From positions 38,054,508 through 38,118,507 of the forward strand of contig NC_088776.1 in NCBI RefSeq assembly GCF_954871325.1: DNA of 64,000 bases, written 5' to 3'. Of this stretch, positions 60,907-64,000 are shown one piece after another (position 1 is the stretch's first letter; the number at the start of each line of letters is the position of its first letter). The notes beneath the pieces were generated by a model that was given only the letters and a program-made list of their open reading frames with translations, did no database searches and was not told the origin of the DNA. The translations under genes were made by a program, and so were the position numbers. The stretch is from Gordionus sp. m RMFG-2023 (lineage: Eukaryota; Nematomorpha; Gordioida; Chordodea; Parachordodidae).

Positions 60907-63874
60907 TTTCGTAATTTAAATAATAGAAATAGCAACAATAATAACCATCTAATTACAATCTGATTTAAGCGCAACTTGGCCAGGTCCGCAAAAAGGGTTT
61001 GTGAGAGAAAAGGCTTCTCTCATGAAATTTATACCATAAGTGAATTTTTCTGGAAACTGTAACCTTAGGCCATTTTTCAATAATCTTAATACTTAAAAAT
61101 ATATATTATTCTTTCTTATCAATCATTAATCAATCACTTCTTCACTTGATAAAAGATTGCTCTAAACTAACTCAAATCATAATTTTTTACACACTTTAAT
61201 TTTACAAGTCTTTTCAAAACAAGACTTATATTTATTAAATTTTGAAGTTAATTTATGGATGTTCCTTTAAATGCAAAGAAAATGATTTTAAAATAGTCAA
61301 AGAAAATGATTTAAAAAAAGGTGTACATTTTATGCTAATGAATTGACAAGACTCAAAATTTTAAAAACTTATGTTTAATGATGGTTAGATATGTTATAAA
61401 ATTTACAAAAATTTTATATCAACAAAACACAAAAATTTAAAATAAAAATTACATCGAGATAAAGATTTATACAACTTCTATATTATTTAATTTTTCACCG
61501 CCAATTTTTAAAGAAAACCAAGATAATCTATATTTTATTATACTTGATTTAAAAATTATCTATAGACCCTAAAAAATATAAATTTAAAAAAAATTATAAT
61601 ACCATATCAAATGTTCATCCATCTCATGTTAAAAAAAAGTTTGCGGTTTTTCAGTGAAACATTTTAACTTTGAATAAAATCGTTTTCATTTTTAATTTGA
61701 ATGTAAAAAAATTTGATTAATTAATTAATGAGTTTTTGGAAAAATTTATGTATTATTTTAAAATAGAAGTACATACATATTATCATAATCGTTATTAATT
61801 AGAATTCTTGTCTTGATATCATGGATTTTATTACAACTCAATTATGAGAAAATTTTAAAATAAATATTAAATGTATTGTTTAAACTTAATTGATTAAAAA
61901 TTTATGGGTTAATTTAGGTGTAAATTAAAATTAGTAACTTTACATATAATTAAAAAGAGATTTACGTAACGAAATAAAGTAGCTGTTTATATTTAGGTGT
62001 GAGTTAAAAATGTGCTAAAAAAATAGCTATGTCATATCAAAAAATCAATTCGCAAACTTATGAAATTTTATTGTATGCCTTTTTTAATACAAAAATAAAA
62101 ACATGTCTAAAATATGATTCTAAAAAAATTCAAACTTTTACGATTGATTTCATTAAATTTTAAAAACTTTTAGAATTTTATAAAAAAGATTGGCATTACC
62201 ATATAACAGGTCTAAACTTTCAACTTAAAAATCAAAAAATTTTGTTTTTATTAAACCCTGATTATCTTTTATCCAGACCTTCATCCTCCTTTCTACATAT
62301 ACTAAACCAGACATTTTTATATATTTTATATCATATTTTCAATTTAAACATTAGTAGCTTGAAGAAAACCTTTTTAATTAATTAAATTTCCTTTTTTTTA
62401 TATCAAAATCATTTCAAGGATAAAAAAAATAATATCTTTTCTTAGTTTTTCAAATTTAAAAAAATATTCAAAATTACAAAATTATTATAAGTATAGATAT
62501 GAATAAAATGGCATAACATGCAAGGTTAAGAAACTTGGCTGAATTTAATTTCAAAATATTATTTATTTAAGTTTTAAAAAAACGAAAAATAAATTTTTTT
62601 TTTAAATATAGTGGTTTTCTGAAATAAAAATTTTAAAGGAAGAAAATAAAAAAATAGGCATAAATAACATCGAGGTAATATAATAAATTTATTAAAATTT
62701 AAGTTCCTCAATCTAAAAAATAAATAAAATAAACATAAAATATTTTTAAAAATGTAAAAATAATTTATTTTTAAATTCTAGCTTTCATCCAAATTAATAT
62801 TAATAAATAATAAGTTTTTAGTTTAATCAAAAGTATATGAATTTGCAAGCACGGGCTAGTCAAGTCTTAAAAAGTCGTTTATTTAGGTAGTACATAAATT
62901 ACTCGGACCAAATGTTAATCAGTTATAAAATTTTTATTTGATTTTTAATTTTTTTTTAATATTAATTTACAAAACCATTTGATTTCATAGCGTTTATCTT
63001 AAGTTTAATATTTTACATTTACTATTTAGCAATCAATACTAAAAAATATAAAACAAATTTATAAAATAATATCTCAATTAATTGAAATGAAAGTTAATAA
63101 AATTAAAAACAGTAATCGTCCTTATACATTTATGGGTAAATTGGTATATAATTAATCGTCGGTTTATTAGAGTATTCTATCTGGCAATAAAATATTTTTT
63201 AGGATATTCGAAATATATGAGTGGGGGGAGGGAGGTTTAACATTTAAGGTGAATGCGTATTTTTTAGCATGAATTTAAGTTTGCTTATAGAATGTCTACC
63301 TCCTTTTAAATAACACTCAAAAAAGTACCAGAAACTTATCCAGAAACAATTTTTTTTAGCAATATATGTAAGTATATTTATTAGGTCTATAATAAATAAA
63401 TTTTCACATCAATATATTTTGCCTTATTTCATCAAAAAGTTGAATTCTCAACCACCAATAAATTTAGCCTACCACTCTCCCTAAAAAATTTAGAGAAAGA
63501 CTTTTAATTTAATTCATATTCTAAATAATAATTCATTTACATTCATAATTTTTTTAAAGTTTGTAGTGAGTATTGATATTAGATATTATTTGTGAAATAT
63601 ATGAAAGGATTACAATCATAATTAAAATGGCAAATAATAAATTATAGACTAAAATCTATCATTTCTATAGTTAAATAAAACATGCAAATGTCAGAAAACT
63701 CCCCTCGAGCGATCTTTTATTTGCTTAAATTTTAATAAACTCATTTCACTATTTGAATTTATTATTTAAATAATTTTTTTGACCTTTATTTAGGATTTTT
63801 TTAAAATGTGATAATAATTTGTAATTTTTTAACCTTACCCTTGCAAAATAAATAAGATATATATCAGAGACTTG
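60907..63874. other. Gene-free A+T-rich stretch
   Basis: No exon, RNA gene or clear element was recognised over about 3 kb. Composition is uniformly A+T-rich with many homopolymer runs. Confidence 0.45.
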
Positions 63875-64000
63875 CAGGGATGCCATTTTCACGGCTCGGC
63901 CCGGATTCGAAAAAAAAAATTCCGCCAGGCTTTCCTCCTTCCTTCCGTGTGTAAATTTATTCCACCGCCATTAAAAAAAATCAAAATTTACCAAGTTGGC
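63875..64000 (+). mobile_element. Start of a hAT-type MITE, cut by the window end
   Basis: CAGGGATGCCATTTTCACGG followed by CTCGGCCCGGATTCG resembles the CAGGGATG-type end at 36171. The element runs out of the window, so its other end cannot be checked. Confidence 0.5.

Overview
The window is animal nuclear DNA. It is very A+T-rich (about three quarters by eye), with short spliced exons, GT-AG introns and dense DNA transposons. Two host gene groups identify it as metazoan: an ELK/TCF-type ETS transcription factor, and a cluster of secreted proteins built from ZP-N (zona pellucida N) domains. I cannot name the phylum from sequence alone.

Layout. 1-7.4 kb, plus strand: a complete six-exon ZP-N protein gene (1126-3439), a Tc1/mariner relic, a hAT element with a perfect 8-bp target duplication (4246-5002), and a second ZP-N gene lacking its 5' end (5056-about 6520). 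7.5-21.7 kb: one giant foldback element of about 14.2 kb. Its outer arms are inverted repeats of about 0.6 kb. Inside lie two head-on tandem arrays of a roughly 119-bp unit (about 30 units on the left, about 79 on the right), each unit carrying the palindrome TGACAATTGTCA. 22.8-29.3 kb, plus strand: exons for four further ZP-N modules, whose splice phases allow one long multi-ZP-N protein. 29.3-38.7 kb: no gene seen, only hAT-type elements, MITEs and a short minisatellite.

38.7-43.0 kb, minus strand: a three-exon ELK-like gene (predicted 1049 residues). It has an intact ETS domain, a MAPK docking-like site and a C-terminal FQFP motif, spread through a long asparagine-rich sequence. 45.6-48.8 kb: a decayed DNA transposon with about 550-bp inverted arms and an invertebrate-type transposase-like pseudogene. 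51.1-60.9 kb: a PIF/Harbinger element with TTA target duplications, an intact four-exon MADF/Myb-like gene and a truncated transposase. It is split by a 7.3-kb compound insertion: two direct hAT copies flanking a fragment of a Ty3/gypsy-like LTR element in circularly permuted order. The target duplications are swapped between the two hAT copies. That is the pattern expected if a one-LTR circular DNA had recombined into a resident hAT copy, though misassembly must be excluded. 60.9-64 kb: no genes seen.

Genes working together: the ZP-N genes are expected to act outside the cell in a polymerising coat or cuticle-like matrix. The ELK factor would be a nuclear MAPK-responsive regulator and has no visible link to them. 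Gene models rest on open frames, splice signals and phase matching read by eye. Homology calls rest on remembered family motifs; no search was run.
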